Below are positions 1 to 6,181 of a stretch of DNA of 6,188 bases, piece after piece. The stretch spans positions 1 through 6,188 of the forward strand of contig JALHET010000127.1 in the NCBI GenBank assembly GCA_022839525.1, written 5' to 3'. The notes under the pieces were generated by a model. That model had not been told where the DNA came from and did no database searches. It was given only the letters and a program-made list of their open reading frames with translations. This stretch comes from Lentisphaerota bacterium. GTDB taxonomy: Bacteria; Verrucomicrobiota; Kiritimatiellia; RFP12; UBA1067. Both the position numbers and the translations under genes were made by a program. Within the stretch, counting starts at the first letter, position 1. Every line of letters starts with the position of its first letter.

Positions 1-52
1 GCACCGACCGTCCGCCACACCGCCAAACCCGTTTTCCGCACCCGTCTGCCAT
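1..52 (-). CDS. 5' fragment of the gene downstream of ftsH, possibly dihydropteroate synthase (folP)
   Basis: An ATG at 52-50 opens a minus-strand frame that stays open to the window edge (17 codons, MADGCGKRVWRCGGRSV). It begins 11 bases after the ftsH stop, and a purine-rich GGCGGAAG lies just upstream as a modest ribosome binding site. The W-R-C-G-G segment resembles the N-terminal strand of many bacterial dihydropteroate synthases, which precedes their MGI-NVTPDSF motif. ftsH followed by folP is a known bacterial gene order. If correct, the product would make dihydropteroate in cytoplasmic folate synthesis and would be co-transcribed with ftsH. Seventeen residues cannot prove this: the open frame and its spacing are seen, the identity is an inference, and another protein remains possible. 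Confidence 0.4.
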   Translation of the reverse strand, partial: MADGCGKRVWRCGGRSV

Positions 53-63
53 ACGCTTCCGCC

Positions 64-2112
64 TCACACCCCGCCGAACTCCAGCTGCAACGGCGGCGGA
101 GCCGGCGGCTCCGCATCCTTACCGTCTTCCTCCGGGGCGGAAGCGTTCTGTTCCGGCAAAGGCGCGCCGGCCGCTTGCAGTTCGCGTTCGGCCTCGTTCA
201 AAATGCGGCCATGCTTCAGCAAATCCTCCACGTCGCGCCCGTCCATGGTTTCGGCCTCCAGCAGATTCTCGACCAGCAGCTCCAGTTTCGCGCGGTTCTC
301 CGACAGGAGCTTCTCGGCCCGCGCGTACATCTCCGTCACAATCCGCTCGACCTCTTCGTCGATCTTTTTGGCGGTGTCCTCGCTGTAAGCCTGGGTACGC
401 GCCACTTCGCGCCCGAGGAAAATCGTCTCCTGATTGTCCCCGAAAGACTGGAAGCCGAACGCTTCGCTCATGCCGTAGGCGCAAACCATCTTGCGGGCAA
501 TCTCGCTCGCCATCTTGATGTCCATCCGCGCGCCGGTCGAAAAGTCGCCGGTGAAGAACTGTTCGGCAATCCGGCCGCCCATCAGGACCACCAGCTGATC
601 CAGCAACTCGCTCTTGGACCGGTTCAGTACATCGCGCTCCGGCAGGGACATGGTCGCGCCCAACGCCTGGCCGCGGGGGATGATCGTGACCTTGTGCAAC
701 GGCTCGGCATGCTCGCACACGACCTGCAGGAGCGCGTGCCCCGACTCGTGCCACGCCGTGATGCGGCGCTCGCGGTCTTCCATCGCACGGCTCCGCCGCT
801 CACGGCCCCACAGCACCTTGTCGCGGGCCTCTTCAAGGTCGGCGTGATCCACGCCCGCCTTGTTGCTGCGGGCGGCCAGCAGCGCCGCCTCGTTCAACAG
901 GTTGGCGAGATCCGCACCGGAGAAACCCGGCGTGCCGCGCGCGATCCGCCCGAGATCGGCATTCTTCGAGAGCTTGATCTTCCGCGCGTGCATCCTCAAG
1001 ATTTCCTCGCGCCCCTTCAGCGTCGGCAGGTCGATGATGATCTGCCGGTCAAACCGGCCCGGGCGCAGCAGCGCAGGGTCGAGCACGTCCGCACGGTTCG
1101 TGGCCGCGATGATGATCACGCCATCGTTGGTCTCAAACCCGTCCATCTCCACCAGCAGCGCGTTGAGGGTCTGCTCGCGCTCGTCATGCCCGCCGCCGAT
1201 CCCGGAGAAACGGCTGCGCCCCACCGCGTCAATCTCATCAATGAAGATCAGGCAGGGCGCATGTTTCTTGCCCTGCTCGAACATGTCGCGCACGCGCGAA
1301 GCGCCCACGCCCACGAACATCTCCACGAAATCCGAACCGCTGATGCTGAAGAACGGAACCCCCGCCTCCCCGGCGATCGCCTTGGCCAGCAGCGTCTTGC
1401 CTGTGCCGGGAGGCCCCATCAGCAACACGCCTTTGGGGATGCGTCCGCCCAACTTCTGAAACTTTTGCGGATCTTTCAGGAACTCGACGATCTCCACCAC
1501 CTCTTCCTTGGCCTCCTTGATGCCCGCCACATTCGCGAAGGTCTGCTTCTTCTTGTCCTGGTTCAGCATCTTGGCGCGGCTCTTGCCGAAACTCATCGCC
1601 CCCATGTTGGCCGACTTGATCTGGCGTATGAAGACGAAATAGAGGATCACCAGAATCAGGATGACCGGCAGAATCTCGCGCAACAGCGCGCCGAACACGT
1701 TGTTGTTGTAAACCAGCGGGCAGGCGATCTCCTTCTCCAGCAGAAACTTTTCAAGATTCTCCGAAGGGATCAGGTTCACGCGGAACCGCTCTTTGGCGAT
1801 CCCCTTCTTGGTGCCGCGCAGGTAGGTGATGCCGCTTGCCTCACGGACCAGCTCGACCTTCTCCACCAGGCTCTGGTCCACCAACCGCCGGAACTCCAAC
1901 TGATCCATGGGCTTCAGCTCGCCCTCGGGTTTGTAATAGAACATCCCCAACATCAGGAGCAGCAACATGCCAACCGCCATCCACGCCCCGAAAACCCGTT
2001 TAGGCGGCATGGCGCCTGCCGAGGCCCCCCCCCCCTCTTGCTTATTCCCATGCGTCGGCAAAACCGGCGGCTGGTCTGGCATCTCATTCTTATGATCGTT
2101 TCCGTTCGACAT
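64..2112 (-). CDS. ftsH: ATP-dependent zinc metalloprotease FtsH
   Basis: This is a membrane-anchored AAA+ protease that unfolds and degrades misfolded membrane proteins and selected cytosolic regulators, working as a hexamer at the inner membrane. Residues count from the ATG at 2112 (682 aa). A hydrophilic N-terminal extension (1-38) precedes TM1 (about 40-60), a periplasmic domain (about 61-142) and TM2 (about 143-163). The AAA module has Walker A GPPGTGKT (233-240), the pore loop MFVG (265-268), Walker B LIFIDEID (288-295) and the second region of homology ending RPGRFDR (350-356). The M41 protease site is HESGH (455-459), with Asp531 as the probable third zinc ligand. The tail is rich in Pro, Ala and acidic residues. 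Everything needed for activity is present. The start is uncertain: a GTG at 2136 lies upstream of the predicted -10 box and is unlikely, while an ATG at 2010 (MPPKRVF, just before TM1) has an AGG six bases upstream and would give 648 aa. An 11-base G run lies between the ATGs at 2112 and 2010. Confidence 0.97.
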   Translation of the reverse strand: MSNGNDHKNEMPDQPPVLPTHGNKQEGGGASAGAMPPKRVFGAWMAVGMLLLLMLGMFYYKPEGELKPMDQLEFRRLVDQSLVEKVELVREASGITYLRGTKKGIAKERFRVNLIPSENLEKFLLEKEIACPLVYNNNVFGALLREILPVILILVILYFVFIRQIKSANMGAMSFGKSRAKMLNQDKKKQTFANVAGIKEAKEEVVEIVEFLKDPQKFQKLGGRIPKGVLLMGPPGTGKTLLAKAIAGEAGVPFFSISGSDFVEMFVGVGASRVRDMFEQGKKHAPCLIFIDEIDAVGRSRFSGIGGGHDEREQTLNALLVEMDGFETNDGVIIIAATNRADVLDPALLRPGRFDRQIIIDLPTLKGREEILRMHARKIKLSKNADLGRIARGTPGFSGADLANLLNEAALLAARSNKAGVDHADLEEARDKVLWGRERRSRAMEDRERRITAWHESGHALLQVVCEHAEPLHKVTIIPRGQALGATMSLPERDVLNRSKSELLDQLVVLMGGRIAEQFFTGDFSTGARMDIKMASEIARKMVCAYGMSEAFGFQSFGDNQETIFLGREVARTQAYSEDTAKKIDEEVERIVTEMYARAEKLLSENRAKLELLVENLLEAETMDGRDVEDLLKHGRILNEAERELQAAGAPLPEQNASAPEEDGKDAEPPAPPPLQLEFGGV
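96..114. repeat. Short perfect inverted repeat within the 3' end of ftsH
   Basis: Eight-base arms GCGGAGCC and GGCTCCGC flank a three-base loop. The repeat lies in the codons for the Pro/Ala-rich tail, about 30 bases before the stop. No T-run follows on the minus strand, so it does not look like an intrinsic terminator. It may be a by-product of GC-rich Pro/Ala codons. Confidence 0.45.
2025..2035 (-). repeat. 11-base G homopolymer inside the 5' end of ftsH
   Basis: The plus strand reads eleven consecutive C, so the coding strand reads eleven G. They span the last base of a Glu codon, three GGG glycine codons and the first base of an Ala codon. The tract is in frame with the rest of FtsH as written. 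Homopolymers of this length are prone to replication slippage and to sequencing error. A change of one base would put translation from the ATG at 2112 out of frame with the enzyme, but not translation from the ATG at 2010. Confidence 0.9.
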
Positions 2113-2120
2113 GGGTGTGT

Positions 2121-2149
2121 ATGATACTTTTTCCACCCCATTGGGGCAA
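2121..2149 (-). promoter_or_regulatory. Predicted sigma70-type promoter for ftsH
   Basis: On the minus strand TTGCCC (2149-2144) is followed after exactly 17 bases by TATCAT (2126-2121). The -35 box matches consensus at 4 of 6 positions and the -10 box at 5 of 6. The expected transcription start is near 2114, only one or two bases before the ATG at 2112. The message would then be nearly leaderless, or translation would start further in, for example at 2010. Confidence 0.55.
2136..2146. promoter_or_regulatory. Palindrome in the spacer of the ftsH promoter, possible operator
   Basis: CCCCA and TGGGG flank a single central T. The palindrome covers most of the predicted ftsH spacer and touches the -35 box, where a repressor or activator could bind. 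Eleven bases with G/C-rich arms can occur by chance, so a regulatory role is only a suggestion. Confidence 0.25.
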
Positions 2150-2204
2150 TGCGAAAATCGGTCATGTCCCCCGCAAAAAAACCGCGCCGGGCCTTACGGG
2201 GCGT

Positions 2205-2233
2205 TTGACAAGAACCCTCGGCGTTGCTATGTT
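2205..2233 (+). promoter_or_regulatory. Predicted strong sigma70 promoter with extended -10 for the exported hydrolase
   Basis: A perfect -35 TTGACA (2205-2210) is followed after 17 bases by TATGTT (2228-2233), a 4 of 6 match to the -10 consensus. A TG one base upstream of the -10 box (2225-2226) makes it an extended -10 element. Transcription would start near 2240, leaving a leader of about 60 bases before the ATG at 2302. It also rules against the in-frame TTG start at 2224, which would not be transcribed. Confidence 0.75.
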
Positions 2234-2289
2234 CAACCGCGACTGGATTCCTCCGGATTGCCGTATTCTTCGGCTGCCCCAAGCCCGTC

Positions 2290-2296
2290 AAGGAGA
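2290..2296 (+). promoter_or_regulatory. Ribosome binding site that fixes the hydrolase start
   Basis: AAGGAGA ends five bases before the ATG at 2302, a near-ideal Shine-Dalgarno match and spacing. This start also places a hydrophobic export segment at the very N-terminus. Confidence 0.85.
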
Positions 2297-2301
2297 GCTT
2301 C

Positions 2302-3069
2302 ATGAACGTGACCGCCGCCGCCCTTTGCATCAGTGCCTTCGCCACCGCCCTCTGCGCCCAGAACGCGAAGCAACTCACCTCGCCCGAAGTCTTCTCAACC
2401 CCGGCCGGCGAAACCCTCCTCTACCGCCTGTACCTGCCTAAAAACACGCCGTCCGGCACGAAGCTGCCGCTCGTGCTTTTCCTCCATGGCGCAGGCGAAC
2501 GGGGCTCCAACAATGTCAGCCAACTCGTCCACGGGATCACCCCCATGCTCCACTTTATGCTCGCCACCAACGAGCCGGCGATCCTGCTCGTCCCGCAGTG
2601 CCCCACCGGCATGCAGTGGGTCAACGTCCCCTGGAGCGCGCCCAGCCACACCATGCCCGAACAGCCCTCCCTGCCCATGAAGCTCGCGCTGGCGCTGGTG
2701 CGCGAGAAAATGAAAAGCCTGCCCGTTGACCCCGCGCGTGTCTATGTGACCGGCGTCTCCATGGGCGGCTACGGCACATGGGACGCCATCCAGCGCGAAC
2801 CCGGACTCTTCGCGGCCGCCCTGCCCGTCTGCGGCGGCGGCGACACCGCCTGCGCGCCCGCCATTAAAAACATCCCGGTCTGGATCTTCCACGGCGAGAA
2901 AGACGGAGCCGTGCCCGTCACCCGCTCGCGCGACATGTTCAAGGCGCTCCAGGCGTGCGGCGGCAACGTGCGCTACCGCGAATATCCCGGCGCCGGGCAC
3001 GGGGTCTGGGTGCCCACCTACAATGACGCGTCTGTGCTCGCCTGGCTCTTCGCCCAACGCAAGCGGTAA
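2302..3069 (+). CDS. Predicted exported alpha/beta-hydrolase (peptidase/esterase, prolyl-oligopeptidase or feruloyl-esterase-like)
   Basis: This 255-residue protein is predicted to hydrolyse an ester or peptide bond outside the cytoplasm. Residues 1-19 form a hydrophobic export segment ending in LCA before Gln20; it lacks the usual positive charges near the start, so export is likely but not certain, and there is no lipobox. HGAGERG (62-68) is the oxyanion-hole loop. The nucleophile elbow GVSMGG (151-156) holds Ser153, the acid is probably Asp201 in HGEKD (197-201), and the base is His233 in GAGH (230-233). This layout fits the compact family annotated as predicted peptidase (COG4099), poly(3-hydroxybutyrate)-depolymerase-like or feruloyl-esterase-like, usually a single domain of about 220-300 residues. 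The gene has its own promoter, diverges from ftsH and converges with the ceramidase-like operon. The substrate cannot be told from sequence; a small carboxylesterase is the main alternative. Confidence 0.85.
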   Translation: MNVTAAALCISAFATALCAQNAKQLTSPEVFSTPAGETLLYRLYLPKNTPSGTKLPLVLFLHGAGERGSNNVSQLVHGITPMLHFMLATNEPAILLVPQCPTGMQWVNVPWSAPSHTMPEQPSLPMKLALALVREKMKSLPVDPARVYVTGVSMGGYGTWDAIQREPGLFAAALPVCGGGDTACAPAIKNIPVWIFHGEKDGAVPVTRSRDMFKALQACGGNVRYREYPGAGHGVWVPTYNDASVLAWLFAQRKR

Positions 3070-3123
3070 CCCCTCGCCCGCGACAGTCCGCCGAACCTTG
3101 AGCGTTGAAAGGGGCTCCCCCTC
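3070..3123. other. Convergent intergenic gap without a clear terminator
   Basis: These 54 bases separate the stop codons of the hydrolase and the ceramidase-like operon. A GGGGCTCCCC palindrome (3111-3120) leaves only a two-base loop, and no T-run follows on either strand. No convincing intrinsic terminator is visible, so the convergent transcripts may overlap or end by another mechanism. Confidence 0.5.
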
Positions 3124-4563
3124 TCACTTCCCCTTCTGCAACCGCGTGAGCATATCGAGCAGACGGCTGACCATCTTGGGGGATGAGTCGGTCTCGAACT
3201 GGCATGTCCCCATCCACGTCTCGTAGCCGCCGAGCGCGTGCTGTTCCGGCGTCGGCAGGTAACCGAAATAGCCGTGCGCGAGCGACACCACGCACGTCGG
3301 CCTGAAGGGGCTGCGGCGTTTCAGCTCCAGCCCGATCTCGCAGAAGACCTCGTTCGGCAGGGCCGCGAGGCCGAAATCGCCGATGCGGAAGGCCTGAAGC
3401 GGAAAGTTCCCGCCCTCCGGCATCTGGCTCATCGACACGGTGCGGTTGGCATAAATTTCTTCCAGCGTGTGCGGCTTCTTGCCGGGCGCGATCCGGGCAA
3501 GGATGTCTTTGGCGCGGTCAAGCTGTTCCGGCGTGGGGCGGCGGTAACGCAGGGGAATCTCTTCGAACAGCACGCCGAGGGACACACCGTCGCGCCACTG
3601 GATCGTCCGGTAGGCCTCAAACGCCTTCTGCGCCACATCGTTGGCCACAATCCGCATCTTCCCGTAGGGGGGATGTTTCTCGGCGGGTCTGGAAAAGTCG
3701 CAGTTGTTGATGTCGCCGCTGGTGCCGTTGCTCAGCATGGCGATAAAGGGCGGGTCTTGGCGGTCCGCGCCCAGCAACTCCTGAATGCGGTCGTTGAAGT
3801 ACGCGAAATAATCGGCCGAAATATCCCCGCCGCGCACGCCGCCCACATAGTGCAGCGAGTAGTTCGCGAAGAGCGCGACCGGCCGCCCATCGGGCGTCTG
3901 CACGGCAAACAGGCAGATCTCGGGATCGGTCGGCCCTGCGGGCTTAACGATGTTCGGGTTGCAATATCCGGGGTTAAACTGCACGAGGTCGTTCGTTCCG
4001 CCCAAAGGGGTTTTCGGAACGGTGCCGGGCTTCATGTACCGCCGGCGGTTGAAGACGTGGCGCGGCTCGCTTGCGGTGGCCCAGCCGATACGGGCGGGCG
4101 CGAGGTTGTTGAGGGCGCACCGCACCGTGTCCGCGATGCGGCGGGCCACGACTTTCTGGTAATCGTCCAGCGCGAGCTGGTCAGAGTAATACTTGCCTAG
4201 CCCGCTGGCCGCCGAATGGTTGTGTATCGCGGAAACAAGGATGTTACCGGCCGGCACGCCGGTCTCTTGCTGCACCAGCCGCCGCGCCTCCTCGCTCACC
4301 CCCCGCCCGATGCCCAAGAGGTCGCACACGACAAAGGCCACGCGCGTTTTGCCGTCGTCCAGTGCCAGGCAGCGCACCCACAAGTCGTCGTGGACATGCT
4401 TGGACGGGAAATCGTGGAACCCGCCGATAATGGGTGCGCCCAGCGCCGGCGTGATGTTTCCTTTTGCCGCGCCCGCGCGGAAGGCGGCGTTGGAGTCTGC
4501 GGCAACCGCACAGGTGACAGCCGCCAACAAAAAGCCCAGTACACGGATCGTCGTTTTTTTCAT
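3124..4563 (-). CDS. Exported neutral/alkaline ceramidase-family protein, downstream paralogue
   Basis: This 479-residue protein resembles the N-terminal domain of neutral/alkaline non-lysosomal ceramidases (PF04734), zinc amidases that release fatty acid from ceramide. Residues 1-21 are a signal peptide (KK start, hydrophobic core, cleavage near AVA). The mature part opens with FRAGAAKGNITP (28-39), a family hallmark. Likely zinc ligands are His114 or His116 in IHNHSA, His238 in NYSLHY, Glu405 in LPNE and a Tyr in GYFGYLPT (435) or GGYETW (447). The segment SNGTSGDINN (278-287) aligns with the canonical GDxSPN motif but has Asn286 in place of the catalytic Ser. It is shorter than classic bacterial ceramidases (about 640 or more residues) and seems to lack their C-terminal Ig-like domain. 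The ATG at 4563 is chosen because GAAGGA lies six bases upstream; a GTG at 4581 overlaps the previous stop. It is second in a two-gene operon. Family membership is fairly sure; substrate is unknown. Confidence 0.88.
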   Translation of the reverse strand: MKKTTIRVLGFLLAAVTCAVAADSNAAFRAGAAKGNITPALGAPIIGGFHDFPSKHVHDDLWVRCLALDDGKTRVAFVVCDLLGIGRGVSEEARRLVQQETGVPAGNILVSAIHNHSAASGLGKYYSDQLALDDYQKVVARRIADTVRCALNNLAPARIGWATASEPRHVFNRRRYMKPGTVPKTPLGGTNDLVQFNPGYCNPNIVKPAGPTDPEICLFAVQTPDGRPVALFANYSLHYVGGVRGGDISADYFAYFNDRIQELLGADRQDPPFIAMLSNGTSGDINNCDFSRPAEKHPPYGKMRIVANDVAQKAFEAYRTIQWRDGVSLGVLFEEIPLRYRRPTPEQLDRAKDILARIAPGKKPHTLEEIYANRTVSMSQMPEGGNFPLQAFRIGDFGLAALPNEVFCEIGLELKRRSPFRPTCVVSLAHGYFGYLPTPEQHALGGYETWMGTCQFETDSSPKMVSRLLDMLTRLQKGK

Positions 4564-4569
4564 GTTCGT

Positions 4570-4575
4570 TCCTTC
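4570..4575 (-). promoter_or_regulatory. Ribosome binding site of the downstream ceramidase-like gene
   Basis: GAAGGA on the minus strand ends six bases before the ATG at 4563. It lies in the 14-base gap after the upstream stop codon, so the second gene has its own initiation signal. It decides the start in favour of 4563 over the GTG at 4581. Confidence 0.8.
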
Positions 4576-4577
4576 TT

Positions 4578-6014
4578 TCACTTTCCCTTTTGTAACCGCG
4601 TGAGCATGCCCAGCAGACGTTCGACCATCTTCGGCGACGCGTCATTTTCGAACCGGCTGGAGGCGAGCCACGTCTCGTAGCCGCCGAGCGCGTGCTGTTC
4701 CGGCGTCGGCAGGTAACCGAAATAGCCGTGCGCCAGCGACACCACGCACGTCGGCTTGAACGGGCTGCGGCGCTTCAGTTCCAGCCCGATCTCGCAGAAG
4801 ACCTCGTTCGGCAGGGTCGCGATGCCGACCTCGCCGATGCGGAAGGCCTGTAGCGCAAACCGGCCGGACTGGGGCGCCTCGCTCACCCGCACAGCCCGGG
4901 CGGCATAAATCTCTTCCTGCGTTTCCGGCGCGTCGTCCGACATGCGCTTGGCGAGGATGCCCTTGGCCCGTCCGAGCTGTTTCGGCGTGGGATGGCGGTA
5001 GCGCAGTTCTATCTCCTCAAAAAATGCGCCAAGCGTCGCGTGGTCTCGCCACCGGATCGTCCGGTAGGCCTCAAACACCGTCTGCGCCACCTCATCGGCC
5101 ACGACCCGCATCCTTCCGTATGGCGGATACGCCTCTGCAGGTTTTGTGACGTCGATATTATTGAGGTCGCCGCTGGCACCGTTGCTCATGATGGAAATGA
5201 AGGGCGGATCCTGACGATCCGCGCCCAGCAATTGCTGGATACGGTCGTTGTACAGGCCATAGTAGTCGGCCGAGATGTCGCCCCGCCGCACACCGCCCAC
5301 ATAGTGCAGCGAGTAGTTCGCGAAGAGCGCGACCGGCCGGCCCTCGGGCGTCCGCACGGCGAACAGGCAGATTTCGGGATCCGTCGGCCCCGCGGGCTTG
5401 ACCAGGTTCGGATTGAGCCGCCCGGGGTTCATCTTTACCCGTTCGTCCGCGTCGCCAAAGGGTGTCACCGGCACAGTGCCGGGCTTCAGGTGCCAGCGCC
5501 GGTTGAAGACGTGGCGCGGCTCGCTTGCGGTGGCCCAGCCGATGCGGGCGGGCGCGAGGTTGTTCATGGCGCAGCGCACCGTGTCCGCAATGCGGCGGGC
5601 CACGGCCTTCTGGTAGTCGTTCGTTTCCGGCCGGATGAGGTAACGGTCCCCCAACGCGCTGACCGCAGAGTGGGTGTGTACCGCCGAAACGAGGATGTTG
5701 CCCGCGGGCAGCCCGGTCTCCTCCTGCGCCAGCCGCCGGGCCTCGTCGGTCACGTACCGCGACACGCCCAACAGATCGCATACGGCGAACGCGACCCGCG
5801 TCGTGCCGTCGTCCAATACCAGGCAGCGCACCCACAGGTCGTCATGCACGTGCGTGGCCGGCAGACGCCCGAACCCGCCGATGATATCCCCCCCCAGTTC
5901 CGGCGTGATGTTCCCCTTTGCCGCGCCCGCGCGAAATACGGCAGCGTCTGCGGCTCCCGCGCCTGTAACGGAAGCGATGAGAATGCCGAGTGCGATGCCC
6001 CGTACCTGTTTCAT
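4578..6014 (-). CDS. Exported neutral/alkaline ceramidase-family protein, upstream paralogue
   Basis: This 478-residue protein is the first gene of the two-gene operon and belongs to the same PF04734-like family as its neighbour. The signal peptide covers about residues 1-22 (basic MKQVR start, hydrophobic core, cleavage near GAA or ADA). FRAGAAKGNITP is at 27-38. Likely metal ligands are His113 or His115 in VHTHSA, His237 in NYSLHY, Glu404 in LPNE and Tyr434 or Tyr446. SNGASGDLNN (277-286) holds Asn285 where canonical ceramidases have the nucleophile Ser. The mature region aligns with the neighbour without gaps over 452 residues, at about 74% identity by hand count; signal peptides and residues 355-385 differ most. 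The ATG at 6014 is preferred over an in-frame start at 6185 because AGGGGGA lies seven bases upstream, a promoter fits just before it, and the signal peptide starts there. Function as a zinc amidase or related hydrolase is inferred; a different substrate from ceramide is quite possible. Confidence 0.88.
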   Translation of the reverse strand: MKQVRGIALGILIASVTGAGAADAAVFRAGAAKGNITPELGGDIIGGFGRLPATHVHDDLWVRCLVLDDGTTRVAFAVCDLLGVSRYVTDEARRLAQEETGLPAGNILVSAVHTHSAVSALGDRYLIRPETNDYQKAVARRIADTVRCAMNNLAPARIGWATASEPRHVFNRRWHLKPGTVPVTPFGDADERVKMNPGRLNPNLVKPAGPTDPEICLFAVRTPEGRPVALFANYSLHYVGGVRRGDISADYYGLYNDRIQQLLGADRQDPPFISIMSNGASGDLNNIDVTKPAEAYPPYGRMRVVADEVAQTVFEAYRTIRWRDHATLGAFFEEIELRYRHPTPKQLGRAKGILAKRMSDDAPETQEEIYAARAVRVSEAPQSGRFALQAFRIGEVGIATLPNEVFCEIGLELKRRSPFKPTCVVSLAHGYFGYLPTPEQHALGGYETWLASSRFENDASPKMVERLLGMLTRLQKGK

Positions 6015-6021
6015 AAAACAA

Positions 6022-6028
6022 TCCCCCT
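6022..6028 (-). promoter_or_regulatory. Ribosome binding site of the upstream ceramidase-like gene
   Basis: AGGGGGA on the minus strand ends seven bases before the ATG at 6014. It favours this start over the in-frame codon at 6185, which would add 57 residues without family resemblance in front of the signal peptide. Confidence 0.75.
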
Positions 6029-6040
6029 GTTTCTTTAGGG

Positions 6041-6069
6041 AGTGTAGCAGTCTCATGTGCCTTCTGCAA
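6041..6069 (-). promoter_or_regulatory. Possible promoter of the ceramidase-like operon
   Basis: On the minus strand TTGCAG (6069-6064) is followed after 17 bases by TACACT (6046-6041). Matches to consensus are 3 of 6 and 4 of 6, so this is a moderate candidate. The predicted transcription start near 6034 would give a leader of about 20 bases that just contains the ribosome binding site. Both genes would be read from it, since there is no room for a separate promoter in the 14-base gap. Confidence 0.45.
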
Positions 6070-6140
6070 CAGCGCCGGGTAAAAAAATCGGGCACTTCGC
6101 TAGAATTTGTGGGTACCAGTTGATTTAAACAGGCGCATCC

Positions 6141-6181
6141 GGTTATCCTTCTTGTTATTGCAACACAAAGGAGGATGAACC
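6141..6181. repeat. Imperfect inverted repeat overlapping the right-edge ribosome binding site
   Basis: GGTTATCC (6141-6148) can pair with GGATGAACC (6173-6181) with one bulged base. On the plus strand this would fold part of the Shine-Dalgarno/ATG region into a stem. The arms are short and the 24-base loop is large, so stability is doubtful. Confidence 0.25.

Larger units (their letters stand above)
3124..5936 (-). repeat. Tandem gene duplication with a constant 1454-base offset
   Basis: Bases 3124-4482 and 4578-5936 align base for base at an offset of 1454, from the FRAG codons to the stop codons. Within this alignment are exact matches of 66 bases (3214-3279 with 4668-4733), 47 bases (3839-3885 with 5293-5339) and 44 bases (4046-4089 with 5500-5543). 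Elsewhere the copies differ freely. The signal peptides fall outside the gap-free part; they differ by one codon. Confidence 0.92.

Noticed and set aside
175..2124. A 649-codon open frame on the plus strand antisense to ftsH
   Set aside because: It is an antisense shadow of a high-GC gene. Its product is rich in His, Arg, Gln and Leu, has no recognisable domain, and lies opposite an FtsH with every expected motif.
2224..2301. TTG start that would lengthen the hydrolase by 26 residues
   Set aside because: The codon lies inside the predicted promoter's extended -10 region, so it would not be transcribed. The ATG at 2302 has a near-ideal ribosome binding site.
3107..3125. AAGGGGCTCCCC element as a terminator between the convergent genes
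   Set aside because: The palindrome leaves a two-base loop and no T-run follows in either direction.
3238..4200. Long plus-strand open frame opposite the downstream ceramidase-like gene
   Set aside because: A similar frame (4992-6038) lies opposite the paralogue and shares segments with it, as expected of shadows from duplicated genes. No family is recognisable and no good ribosome binding site was found.
4564..4581. GTG start at 4581 overlapping the stop of the upstream ceramidase-like gene (translational coupling by GTGA)
   Set aside because: The ATG at 4563 has GAAGGA at ideal spacing and starts a standard signal peptide. The GTG would add six residues containing the binding site itself.
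6081..6106. A7 tract and TAGAAT as a complete rightward promoter
   Set aside because: TAGAAT is a good -10 box, but no -35-like hexamer lies 15-19 bases upstream; it is mentioned only as a possible partial element.
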